Assembly (NCBI GenBank): GCA_003539375.1
Contig: DPPH01000174.1
Coordinates: forward strand, 3,636-12,425
Direction: 5' to 3'
Length of the DNA stretch: 8,790 nucleotides
Source: Clostridiales bacterium
GTDB lineage: Bacteria > Bacillota > Clostridia > Tissierellales > Dethiosulfatibacteraceae
Position 1 is the stretch's first letter; each line of letters opens with the position of its first letter. The position numbers were made by a program, and so were the translations under genes. Below the pieces are notes generated by a model. That model searched no databases. It was given only the letters and a program-made list of their open reading frames with translations, and was not told the DNA's origin. This document shows positions 1 to 6,639 of the stretch, piece after piece.

Positions 1-266
1 ATCATACCAATGTGTTTTCTTACATCTCTCAGCTTTTTTTTATTTATACCGGTTATTTCATTACCATCAAAATATACTTTACTACCTTTATCCGGATCAA
101 TCATTTGATTTATAGAACGAAGCAGGGTGGATTTACCAGCCCCACTTGGTCCTATGATTGAAACAAGCTCTTCGTCGTTTAATTTAAATGATACATTTTT
201 CAGAGCTCTTGTATTTCCGGAGTAAGTTTTGCTTAAATTTTCAACTTTCAAAACTTCTTTAAACAT
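1..266 (-). CDS. phnC: Phosphonate ABC transporter ATP-binding protein (partial, 3' end outside window)
   Basis: This is the N-terminal 88 residues of an ABC ATPase that powers phosphonate uptake with PhnD and a PhnE permease. The Walker A motif is visible as IGPSGAGKST at about residues 38-47, followed by LLRSINQ, a typical PhnC stretch. The reading frame stays open to the window edge, so the Q-loop, signature and Walker B motifs are not visible. It follows phnD by 25 nt. The chosen ATG (266-264) has GGAGG at 274-278 with 7-nt spacing and gives the usual short N-terminus before ENLSKTY. An in-frame ATG at 287-285, itself preceded by GGGGAG at 295-300, would add seven residues and cannot be excluded. 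PhnC is favoured over another ABC ATPase because of the Walker A context and the upstream phnD. Confidence 0.9.
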   Translation of the reverse strand, partial: MFKEVLKVENLSKTYSGNTRALKNVSFKLNDEELVSIIGPSGAGKSTLLRSINQMIDPDKGSKVYFDGNEITGINKKKLRDVRKHIGM

Positions 267-291
267 AAGTAAACCTCCATCTTTCATAGTT

Positions 292-1263
292 CTACTCCCC
301 TGCATACATGTTCTCTAAAAATTCATAGTAGGAAGGATCTACTGCTACAAATTTATCATTCATAGCAAAGGATTCATCTGATTCTTCTGGATTATCGGAA
401 AACATCCCTTCAACTGCATTCTCAGGTGTTAGGTTAACAAAATGGTTAACAAGAGCATCTATATGTTCTTGAGGCATGTAATCTTTATTAACCCAGTATG
501 GTCCATTAGGAACCAATTTTTTACTTATAATGTATAAGTCATTCCAATTATCATCACCGTAACTGCAGCAGAATGCTCCCGCATATACTTTTTTATTAAC
601 TATAAGTTGTACTGATCCTGGGTGGTTACCTCCAAATTGTATCTCAGAAAAAACTCCACCTTCATCTTGATTTAGCTCAAAAACTTGAGATCTTGAATCA
701 ATCTCTCCAGTTCCTTCAGGACCGAAGGTGTTAAATATTGTAGTAGTTGGAACCAATCTTCCAGAAGTTGACGTGGCAGATACAAAAGAGAAAGATTTTC
801 CTTTTAGACTTTGAAGAGCTTCTTCTTCACTTAACCCTTCAAAATCATTTTTGTTATCTGCATGAGTTGCAATATAAGCTGGATATCCAGCTTCGTCTTT
901 ATTGCCGTCTGGAGCTGAAATAAATAGTGGTATAACATTAGAGTTTTCTAAATGGGCTTTTGTGTAAGTTGCTCCTGAAGGAGTTCCTATATGAGCAGTA
1001 CCAGTTAAAATAGATTCAGAAACAACTGAATAATCATCAGCTGAAACATATTTAACCACTGCGTTGTATGGTTCTAAAGCTTTATTCATTTCTTCTATTA
1101 CAAACCCTGCAGTTTTAGTCATTTCACCACCATCGTTTGGCAGTGAGGCAAAGATATACTCAGTTACTTCTTCATCGGCACTAGTTGTACTGCAACCTGT
1201 GATAGTGAAAGAAATCAAGAGTAAAGCAGATAAGATAATAATTGTTTTTTTATTAAATTTCAT
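292..1263 (-). CDS. phnD: Phosphonate ABC transporter substrate-binding lipoprotein
   Basis: This 323-residue solute-binding protein of the PhnD/PtxB family would capture phosphonate (or a related phosphorus oxyanion) outside the membrane and deliver it to the ABC permease. The N-terminus has basic residues, a hydrophobic stretch at about 7-22 and a lipobox-like ITGC with Cys24, so it should be a membrane-anchored lipoprotein. Family landmarks include ILTGTAHIG near 85-93, the anion-binding STSG at 165-168 followed by RLVP, and a His at 214 that may match the phosphate-contacting His of PhnD. The sequence after that, GAFCCSYGD (229-237), has two adjacent cysteines that I do not associate with the family. 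The ATG at 1263 has GGAGG at 1270-1274 with 6-nt spacing. It lies 71 nt after phnL and 25 nt before phnC. The family call is firm; the true ligand cannot be read from the sequence. Confidence 0.9.
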   Translation of the reverse strand: MKFNKKTIIILSALLLISFTITGCSTTSADEEVTEYIFASLPNDGGEMTKTAGFVIEEMNKALEPYNAVVKYVSADDYSVVSESILTGTAHIGTPSGATYTKAHLENSNVIPLFISAPDGNKDEAGYPAYIATHADNKNDFEGLSEEEALQSLKGKSFSFVSATSTSGRLVPTTTIFNTFGPEGTGEIDSRSQVFELNQDEGGVFSEIQFGGNHPGSVQLIVNKKVYAGAFCCSYGDDNWNDLYIISKKLVPNGPYWVNKDYMPQEHIDALVNHFVNLTPENAVEGMFSDNPEESDESFAMNDKFVAVDPSYYEFLENMYAGE

Positions 1264-1334
1264 TTTTTTCCTCCGAAAATTTTATTTTTTTTAAACTTTA
1301 GACACTTAACATAAAACTATTTTATATTATTAAA

Positions 1335-2036
1335 TTAGTTTGGACTTATTCCTCCTTTCTCCATATTAAACTCAAAATCACAAAGACCATCCATAAATTC
1401 TATATCGTGGAAAATACCAAGCATGGTAGTTCCTTGTTTCTTTAATTTTTCGATTAATTCTCTGACTTTCTTTTTTGACTCTAAATCTAAGGAAGCTGTA
1501 GGTTCATCTAAGAGAAGTAATCTAGGTTTTTTAATCATAGCAGATGCTACATTTAATCTTAATTTTTCTCCACCGGAAAAATTTACAGGATAACTGTCCC
1601 ATAGTTCTTTATCTAATTCAAAGTGGGAGAGCATTTTACAAGCTTCATCTTTTGAATAATCCTTTTCATAACCCATTTCCAACAATGAGTTTTCTATTAA
1701 TTCGATTGCCGTGGTTCTAGGAAGCACGTTCAAGAATTGTGATACATATCCTATCTCATATTTTCTTAAATATACTATTTTTCTTTCGTCAGCTTTAGAC
1801 AAGTTAACTTCACCAAATTTTTCAGAGTCATATAATATATTTCCCTTTTCAGGAAGATAGGTTCTGTATATACTTTTTAGAATTGTTGACTTTCCTGAAC
1901 CACTCTTACCTGTTATGCCAATAAATTCACCTTTACGAATACTTAATGAAATATCATTGCAGGCTTTAATATGTTTATTTATATTATGCAAGGTGAAAGA
2001 TTTGGATATGTTTTTTATTTCTAAAATATTTTTCAA
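1335..2036 (-). CDS. phnL: C-P lyase ABC-type ATPase PhnL
   Basis: This 233-residue protein is an ABC ATPase without membrane domains. In E. coli PhnL is needed, with PhnG, H and I, for coupling phosphonate to the ribose of ATP, and it is thought to act on the C-P lyase core rather than in transport. Walker A GKSGSGKST is at 43-51, the Q-loop glutamine at 100 (YVSQ), the signature FSGGE at 153-157, Walker B ending LLLLDEP with D177 and E178, and the H-loop His at 210 (FHD). YVSQFLNVLPRT at 97-108 is characteristic of PhnL and separates it from PhnK. The start is TTG (2036-2034), overlapping the TGA of the preceding transferase as TTGA, with GGAAGG just upstream; the two are probably translationally coupled. 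In E. coli phnL follows phnK directly, whereas here phnM and an acyltransferase come between them. Confidence 0.93.
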   Translation of the reverse strand: MKNILEIKNISKSFTLHNINKHIKACNDISLSIRKGEFIGITGKSGSGKSTILKSIYRTYLPEKGNILYDSEKFGEVNLSKADERKIVYLRKYEIGYVSQFLNVLPRTTAIELIENSLLEMGYEKDYSKDEACKMLSHFELDKELWDSYPVNFSGGEKLRLNVASAMIKKPRLLLLDEPTASLDLESKKKVRELIEKLKKQGTTMLGIFHDIEFMDGLCDFEFNMEKGGISPN

Positions 2037-2659
2037 TTTTTGCCTTCCTTTCCAGAATGTTTTTTTATAAAGCTGTTAACATCTTTTCTAAAATCCATGT
2101 AGTTATTTTGTAACTTTTCTTTGGACCAATTCCACCATTCGATTTTTTCTATGGCTTCTATCACCTCAGGTTTAAATCGGTACCTGATTAGTTTTGCAGG
2201 TACTCCTGCTACTATGGAGTAAGGAAGGACATCTTTGGTTACTACTGAGCCTTGTCCAATAACAGCACCATTTCCTATTTTGACTCCTGCTTTTATTAAA
2301 CTGCCATGGCCAATCCATGTGTCATGACCTATAGATGTAATTTTAGAAATTCTTTCTTTGAAAAAGTCTTCATCATCTTCGCCAAATCCGTACATAAAAC
2401 TTCTATAAGTGAAATGATGAAGAGAAGGTCTCTGCATAGGATGATCTGTAGCACCGATTCTTACATAAGCAGCAATATTTGAGAATTTACCTACTATAGT
2501 ATTTTGAAAAATACAGTTACTTCCTGAATAAGAATAGTCTTTGAATTCTGTGTTTTGAAGCAGGGAATAGGGACCAACTTCACACCAATAACCTAAATAA
2601 GAATTAACTAACTTCGTTGTGTCTGGAATTTCAGATTTTTGTTTTAATTTCTTTTTCAT
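2033..2659 (-). CDS. Phosphonate-associated hexapeptide-repeat acyltransferase
   Basis: This 208-residue protein has a left-handed beta-helix acyltransferase fold, close to the Vat/CatB-like (xenobiotic) acetyltransferases and to the family annotated as phosphonate metabolism hexapeptide transferase (TIGR03308, from memory). Isoleucine-rich hexapeptide turns run from about 109 to 153 (IGHDTWIGHG, IKAGVKIGNG, AVIGQGSVV), ending in the classic VAGVPAKLIRYRF cap. An earlier coil (NTIVGKFSNIA, about 53-63) is followed by GATDHPM, where His73 is the likely catalytic base. A longer in-frame start at 2698 would overlap phnM by 38 nt and has no clear ribosome site. The ATG at 2659 has AGGAG at 2665-2669 inside the end of phnM, so I chose it. 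It may acetylate aminophosphonates or a pathway intermediate, as the unrelated PhnO does in E. coli; that role is inference. Confidence 0.85.
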   Translation of the reverse strand: MKKKLKQKSEIPDTTKLVNSYLGYWCEVGPYSLLQNTEFKDYSYSGSNCIFQNTIVGKFSNIAAYVRIGATDHPMQRPSLHHFTYRSFMYGFGEDDEDFFKERISKITSIGHDTWIGHGSLIKAGVKIGNGAVIGQGSVVTKDVLPYSIVAGVPAKLIRYRFKPEVIEAIEKIEWWNWSKEKLQNNYMDFRKDVNSFIKKHSGKEGKN

Positions 2660-2660
2660 A

Positions 2661-3845
2661 TTAACTCCTATAGTTTGTTTGAAAAACATGTTTTCCATCT
2701 ACTATGCAAGAAGTAATTACTGGAAAATCTTCATCTATCATTTCTATAATAATTATATCTGCTTTTTTGCCGGGGGTTATAGAACCAAGAATATTATCGA
2801 TTTTAACAGCTTTTGCAGGATTGATAGTAGCCATATTGAAAATTCTACTTAAATCATGACCGTGCTCTTTGTGAAGTTTGAAAATAGAATGTAGTATGGC
2901 AGCAGGATAATAATCGCTACATAATACATCTACAGCATTTTCTTTTATTGCTTCATGTGCAGCTAAATTTCCAGAATGAGATTTTCCCAGAAGTACATTA
3001 GGAGCTCCAGCAATAGTATGCATACCCATTTCTTTTGCCTTTTTAGCAACATCTAAAGTGATTGGAAATTCTGATATTGTAGTTCCAAAACCAACTACAG
3101 TATCAAGTTTTTCATAACTATCATCATCATGTGAAGCTACAGCTATATTTTTTTCTCTAGCCAATTCAACAATTTCTCCACATTCTACTGGAGAAAGTTT
3201 TGGTTTTTCTATTCTATCTTTTATATATTCATCAAATTCCTCATCTGACATTTTATTACCGTACTGTCTGCTTATTTTTTTATATCCTTCGATATCATTA
3301 AATTGGCCTTGACCTGGAGTGTGATCCATAAAGGAAAGCATATCTACCTTACCTTCTTTGATATAAGTTTTTAGATTTTCAACACTATCAATATTATCAA
3401 TTTCATATCTTGCATGAAATCTATGTCTAATGAGATGTTTCTTATCGTGAGTTGATTTTATTAAATCAATAAATTTAGTAACATTTTCGTTTTTTCTAAT
3501 TGGTTTATCTACAGCTTTACCTACCTTATACAAGCTTAGAGAATGATACATAGTAGTTACCCCGTGAGTTAAGAGTTCCCTTTCCGCTTCTCTTAAAGCC
3601 ATTCTAAAATCCATTAGACTGGAAGGTCTTGGAGCTGCTATATTTTCTATGTAGTCAGCATGGATATCAATAAATCCTGGAGATACATATCCTTCTCCGG
3701 CGTCTATAATTTTAATATTTTTATATTTAAAAACTCTTTCTTTTGGAGATAAAATATCGTGTATCAAATCATCTTTAATTATTAAATCTAAATTTTCTTT
3801 AATACCATCTAAAGTAACTAATTTTCCGTTTGTTATTGCTATCAT
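2661..3845 (-). CDS. phnM: Alpha-D-ribose 1-methylphosphonate 5-triphosphate diphosphatase
   Basis: This 394-residue amidohydrolase-superfamily enzyme hydrolyses the ribose 1-phosphonate 5-triphosphate made by PhnI, releasing pyrophosphate and leaving the 5-monophosphate substrate of PhnJ. The first metal-binding motif is GFIDIHAD with H62 and D64. Other family blocks are MDHTPGQGQF at 173-182, ASHDDDS at 237-243, GAPNVLLGKSHSGN at 280-293 and LCSDYYPAA at 308-316 with D311. The final strands (GSITPGKKADIIII, VDGKHVF) rebuild the small composite beta domain of amidohydrolases. Length is slightly above the E. coli enzyme (about 378). AAGGAG at 3853-3858 precedes the ATG, in an 11-nt gap after phnK. 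The stop lies 1 nt before the ATG of the transferase. The cytosolic assignment is firm. Confidence 0.96.
   Translation of the reverse strand: MIAITNGKLVTLDGIKENLDLIIKDDLIHDILSPKERVFKYKNIKIIDAGEGYVSPGFIDIHADYIENIAAPRPSSLMDFRMALREAERELLTHGVTTMYHSLSLYKVGKAVDKPIRKNENVTKFIDLIKSTHDKKHLIRHRFHARYEIDNIDSVENLKTYIKEGKVDMLSFMDHTPGQGQFNDIEGYKKISRQYGNKMSDEEFDEYIKDRIEKPKLSPVECGEIVELAREKNIAVASHDDDSYEKLDTVVGFGTTISEFPITLDVAKKAKEMGMHTIAGAPNVLLGKSHSGNLAAHEAIKENAVDVLCSDYYPAAILHSIFKLHKEHGHDLSRIFNMATINPAKAVKIDNILGSITPGKKADIIIIEMIDEDFPVITSCIVDGKHVFQTNYRS
2665..2669 (-). promoter_or_regulatory. Ribosome binding site that decides the acyltransferase start
   Basis: AGGAG on the minus strand, 5 nt before the ATG at 2659 and inside the last codons of phnM. 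It argues for the 208-residue product over the longer in-frame start at 2698. Confidence 0.75.
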
Positions 3846-3856
3846 ATAAATTCTCC

Positions 3857-4705
3857 TTATAATAATGAATGAACTAGTTGTTGAGTGTATGCATGTTGTG
3901 GATCTTCTAAAATTTGATCTGTTAGACCGGATTCAATAATTTCACCATTGAGCATGACTAAAGTTCTATCCGCCAACATCTTAATAACACCTAGATCATG
4001 AGATACAATCACCATACTTATTTTTAAATCCCTTTGAATTTTTTTGATAAGGTCGAGAACATTAGCTTGAACTGACAAATCTAGGCCGGTAGTTACCTCA
4101 TCTAAAAATAATATAGGAGGATTATTAGAGAGAGCTTTTGCAATTTGAAGCCTTTGTTGCATACCACCGGAGAAATCCGAGGGATTATCATTTCTTCTAA
4201 AATTTTCTATGTTAACTATATCTAATAGGTTATTGCTGATTTCTTTTATGTTACCTACATTTCTGCTACCACCAGCGATAAGTTTTTCAGCCACATTTGA
4301 GATAGCAGAGAAGTTCATCTTTAAACCCAGAAAAGGATTTTGATAAACCATTCCCATGATATAATCCTTAATATATCTCTTTTCCTGGTTTGAAACTTCA
4401 AGAGCATTAGTCCTTCCACCTTTGTAGTTTGACAAATATGCTTCACCATTAGTTGCTTTTTGGTCAAAGTATAAGCACTGAACAAAGGTTGATTTACCTG
4501 AACCACTCTCACCAACAACACCTAAGATTTCTCCTTCGTACAGGTCGAAGGAGATGTTCCTACATGCATATATTGTTTGACAATGAGGGCAGTAATTTTT
4601 AATAAGTATTTCTTTGTTCTCCCTACAGACAGGACATCCATCGCCGAATTTTTTTGTAATATTAAGAACTTGAAGTACTTTTTTATCTATTTCCAATTTA
4701 TGCAC
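3857..4705 (-). CDS. phnK: C-P lyase ABC-type ATPase PhnK with N-terminal cysteine-rich insertion
   Basis: This 282-residue ABC ATPase is the C-P lyase subunit that, in E. coli, docks onto PhnJ of the PhnGHIJ core. Walker A GESGSGKST is at 65-73, the Q-loop at Q122 (YQNP), the signature FSGGMQQR at 178-185, Walker B PILFLDE with D202 and E203, and the H-loop His236 in VSHD. Between the first strand and Walker A sits an insertion with paired cysteines C24-x2-C27 and C39-x2-C42, plus C48, which looks like a zinc or metal knuckle absent from E. coli PhnK. The GTG start (4705) overlaps phnJ by 8 nt but lies only 1 nt from its AGGAG. A TTG three codons on (4696-4694) sits 10 nt from the same AGGAG and may be the real start. 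Oligopeptide-type ATPases are similar, but the phn context settles the call. Confidence 0.93.
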   Translation of the reverse strand: MHKLEIDKKVLQVLNITKKFGDGCPVCRENKEILIKNYCPHCQTIYACRNISFDLYEGEILGVVGESGSGKSTFVQCLYFDQKATNGEAYLSNYKGGRTNALEVSNQEKRYIKDYIMGMVYQNPFLGLKMNFSAISNVAEKLIAGGSRNVGNIKEISNNLLDIVNIENFRRNDNPSDFSGGMQQRLQIAKALSNNPPILFLDEVTTGLDLSVQANVLDLIKKIQRDLKISMVIVSHDLGVIKMLADRTLVMLNGEIIESGLTDQILEDPQHAYTQQLVHSLL

Positions 4706-5543
4706 TCTCCTTTTTATTTAATCTTTTCAAACAACTACTTGTATCGTTACATTGGTAGCAAATTTCACCTGTTTTCTCGTTTTCAATTTCATCAAAGAAT
4801 ACTCCTTTAACTCCACAAAGACGACATTTTTTCTTAGAAGTATCTTCAACTTCAAAGGGATAATCTTCAAAAGCCAAAGACTCTACTTTAGTGTAAGGAG
4901 GTAAAGCATATATTTTTTTTTCTCTACCGGCACCTAATAAAATTAATGCTTGGCTATTGTTTAGTTTTGCATTATCGTATTTTGGTATTGGACTGGGAGA
5001 CATTATATACCTGTCATTTACCATTACTGGATGGGCTGCGCCTCCTGTCATTCTTCCGAATTTAATAATTTTCTCAAATAAAACCAACCAAGCACCGCTG
5101 TAGTCTTTGTTAGCATGAAGTTTCTTTGTTTTTTCTTCCTTAGGTTCAACAAATCTTAAAGGCTCAGGCATAGGAACTTGTAGTACTAAAACTTGTCCTT
5201 TTTCCATAGGTTCTTCTGGAATTCTATGCCTACTTTGTATTATGGTGGCTGCATTTGTATCTGTAGTATTAGCAACTCCAGTAGTTGTATTTACAAGATT
5301 TTTAATATTAACAGCATTTACTGATTCATCGGTACCTTGATCTATTGCTTTAAAGACATCATTTTTATTTATTAATGAAAGAGTTAACTGAAGACCTCCA
5401 GTTCCCCATCCCCTGGCAATAGGCATTTCTCTTGAGGCAAAAGGTACCTGGTAGCCTGGTATAGCTACAGCTTTCAAAGTTGATCTTCTTATTTCCCTCT
5501 TTGATCCTTCGTCTAAAAAACCAAAATTATAGTTATTTATCAT
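4698..5543 (-). CDS. phnJ: Alpha-D-ribose 1-methylphosphonate 5-phosphate C-P lyase (radical SAM)
   Basis: This is the 281-residue catalytic subunit that cleaves the carbon-phosphorus bond with S-adenosylmethionine and a [4Fe-4S] cluster, giving 5-phosphoribosyl 1,2-cyclic phosphate and the hydrocarbon. The atypical C-terminal cluster motif is present: C240 and C243 in KCRLC, and C265. C271 matches the E. coli thiyl-radical Cys272, and G30 in AIPGYQVPF matches the glycyl-radical Gly32. Conserved blocks REMPIARGWGTGG (38-50), SRHRIPE (104-110), PMPEPLRF (124-131), SPSPIPKYD (182-190) and LGAGREKKIYALPP (203-216) place it securely. An extra Cys at 262 makes a second CxxC (CYQC). The ATG overlaps the end of phnI by 11 nt and the gene overlaps phnK by up to 8 nt, so the block is translationally coupled. 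All key residues are intact, so the enzyme should be active. Confidence 0.98.
   Translation of the reverse strand: MINNYNFGFLDEGSKREIRRSTLKAVAIPGYQVPFASREMPIARGWGTGGLQLTLSLINKNDVFKAIDQGTDESVNAVNIKNLVNTTTGVANTTDTNAATIIQSRHRIPEEPMEKGQVLVLQVPMPEPLRFVEPKEEKTKKLHANKDYSGAWLVLFEKIIKFGRMTGGAAHPVMVNDRYIMSPSPIPKYDNAKLNNSQALILLGAGREKKIYALPPYTKVESLAFEDYPFEVEDTSKKKCRLCGVKGVFFDEIENEKTGEICYQCNDTSSCLKRLNKKESA
4707..4712 (-). promoter_or_regulatory. Ribosome binding site of phnK, ambiguous start
   Basis: AAGGAG on the minus strand lies within the end of phnJ. It is only 1 nt from the GTG at 4705 but 10 nt from the in-frame TTG at 4696, which favours the TTG, just after the TAA of phnJ. Confidence 0.6.
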
Positions 5544-6639
5544 TTTTAATTCTCCTAGTTTTTCTCACACTATCTAGTTTCGATTGAAAAGTAACATAAT
5601 GAGGAAGCTTTAAATGAGATATAAAACCCGTTGCTTCTACGGAATCTATATGATATAAGATAAATTCTTCATCATGAGTAGGAGAGTCACCTCCAATTTC
5701 TAAACATCTATCTAATATACTCATAGCTATAGCCTTTGTTTCATTTTGACCAAAGCAAATTCCATATCCAATTTCAAATTGTTCCTCTTTTGTTCCATCA
5801 GGATTTTTTTTAGTAGTAGTTATTATTGATTCAACTTCTGTAGCTTTAAAATCACCGATATAGTAAGAAGCCTCTTCTGCATCTATATGTTCTAGGGGAG
5901 AACCAATATAAACTGGAAAATTTCCTACTCTTAACTCTCCAATTGTAGGATGTACACTCCCAAAACCTCTTAAGGAAGCATAACCTAAAGCTGTTACCGC
6001 TCCTGTTTGACCTCTTGTTAAAATTTGTAGTCTTTCACTTCTTTCAGTAGGGAAACTTAATGTATCTTTTGTAATATCTTTTGGAACATTATCTACATCC
6101 TCAACACTAGGCATAATGCCTTCTTTTCTTAGATAGTCCATAACCTTAGGTAATCTCAATGATGAAGGACCTTCCTTAATATCATAACTAGAATTAAAAT
6201 TTTCAATCCAATTTTGAATAAATTCCAAATCTTCTTTCTTTACTAGATTAAAATCGATTAATCTATGAGTATAGTCATAAGTAGAGCCTAAAATCTGACC
6301 ACCAGGTATATCTTTGAATCCTGATGAAATTCTACGTTCAATTTCCATTGAGTCACTTTCTACTATTTTAGAGTAGTGCTTTCTTGGTAAAGTTGACCTA
6401 AATGCTCTTAATAGAAATACAGATTCTTCAGGGCTACCCTCACTTTGTTTAATTGCAACAGAGGCTAATTTTTCATCATATATTGATGATTCACTCATGA
6501 CCTGGTCAATTAAGCCTCTCATTGTCCCTTCAATTTCTTCAGCAGACAAACTTTTTTCTTTTTTAAATCTTTCGTATTTTAATCTTTTTATGGATTCTTC
6601 GATAGCTTCATGACCACCCGTTACTGCAACATAAGCCAT
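5533..6639 (-). CDS. phnI: Alpha-D-ribose 1-methylphosphonate 5-triphosphate synthase subunit PhnI
   Basis: This 368-residue protein is the nucleosidase-type core subunit of C-P lyase. In E. coli PhnI, with PhnG, H and L, displaces adenine from ATP with the phosphonate. Family blocks are clear: MAYVAVTGGHEAI at the N-terminus, AIKQSEGSPEESVFLLRAFRS around 63-83, RRISSGFKDIPGGQILGS around 106-123 followed by TYDYTHRLIDF, and SHLKLPHYVTFQ near the C-terminus. It is a little longer than the E. coli protein (354). The ATG shares one base with the TAA of phnH (TAATG), with AAGGAT about 10 nt upstream as ribosome site. Its 3' end overlaps phnJ by 11 nt. Confidence 0.96.
   Translation of the reverse strand: MAYVAVTGGHEAIEESIKRLKYERFKKEKSLSAEEIEGTMRGLIDQVMSESSIYDEKLASVAIKQSEGSPEESVFLLRAFRSTLPRKHYSKIVESDSMEIERRISSGFKDIPGGQILGSTYDYTHRLIDFNLVKKEDLEFIQNWIENFNSSYDIKEGPSSLRLPKVMDYLRKEGIMPSVEDVDNVPKDITKDTLSFPTERSERLQILTRGQTGAVTALGYASLRGFGSVHPTIGELRVGNFPVYIGSPLEHIDAEEASYYIGDFKATEVESIITTTKKNPDGTKEEQFEIGYGICFGQNETKAIAMSILDRCLEIGGDSPTHDEEFILYHIDSVEATGFISHLKLPHYVTFQSKLDSVRKTRRIKNDK

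Noticed and set aside
1064..1294. Open frame on the plus strand opposite the phnD signal region
   Set aside because: It is antisense to a firmly identified gene, has no ribosome site and has no recognisable protein features.
1300..1330. A/T-only inverted repeat ATAAAA-TAG-TTTTAT after phnL as a terminator
   Set aside because: The stem is six A-T pairs without G/C and has no T run placed to form an intrinsic terminator.
2660..2698. Longer start for the acyltransferase at 2698
   Set aside because: It would overlap phnM by 38 nt, lacks a clear ribosome site, and adds residues before the natural start of the fold.
2619..2852. Plus-strand open frames opposite phnM/transferase and opposite phnJ/phnK (4577-4810)
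   Set aside because: These are low-complexity, Phe/Tyr/Ile-rich translations typical of the reverse strand of AT-rich genes.
4321..4521. Open frame on the minus strand inside phnK in another frame
   Set aside because: It lies wholly inside an intact ABC ATPase coding frame and shows no domain of its own.
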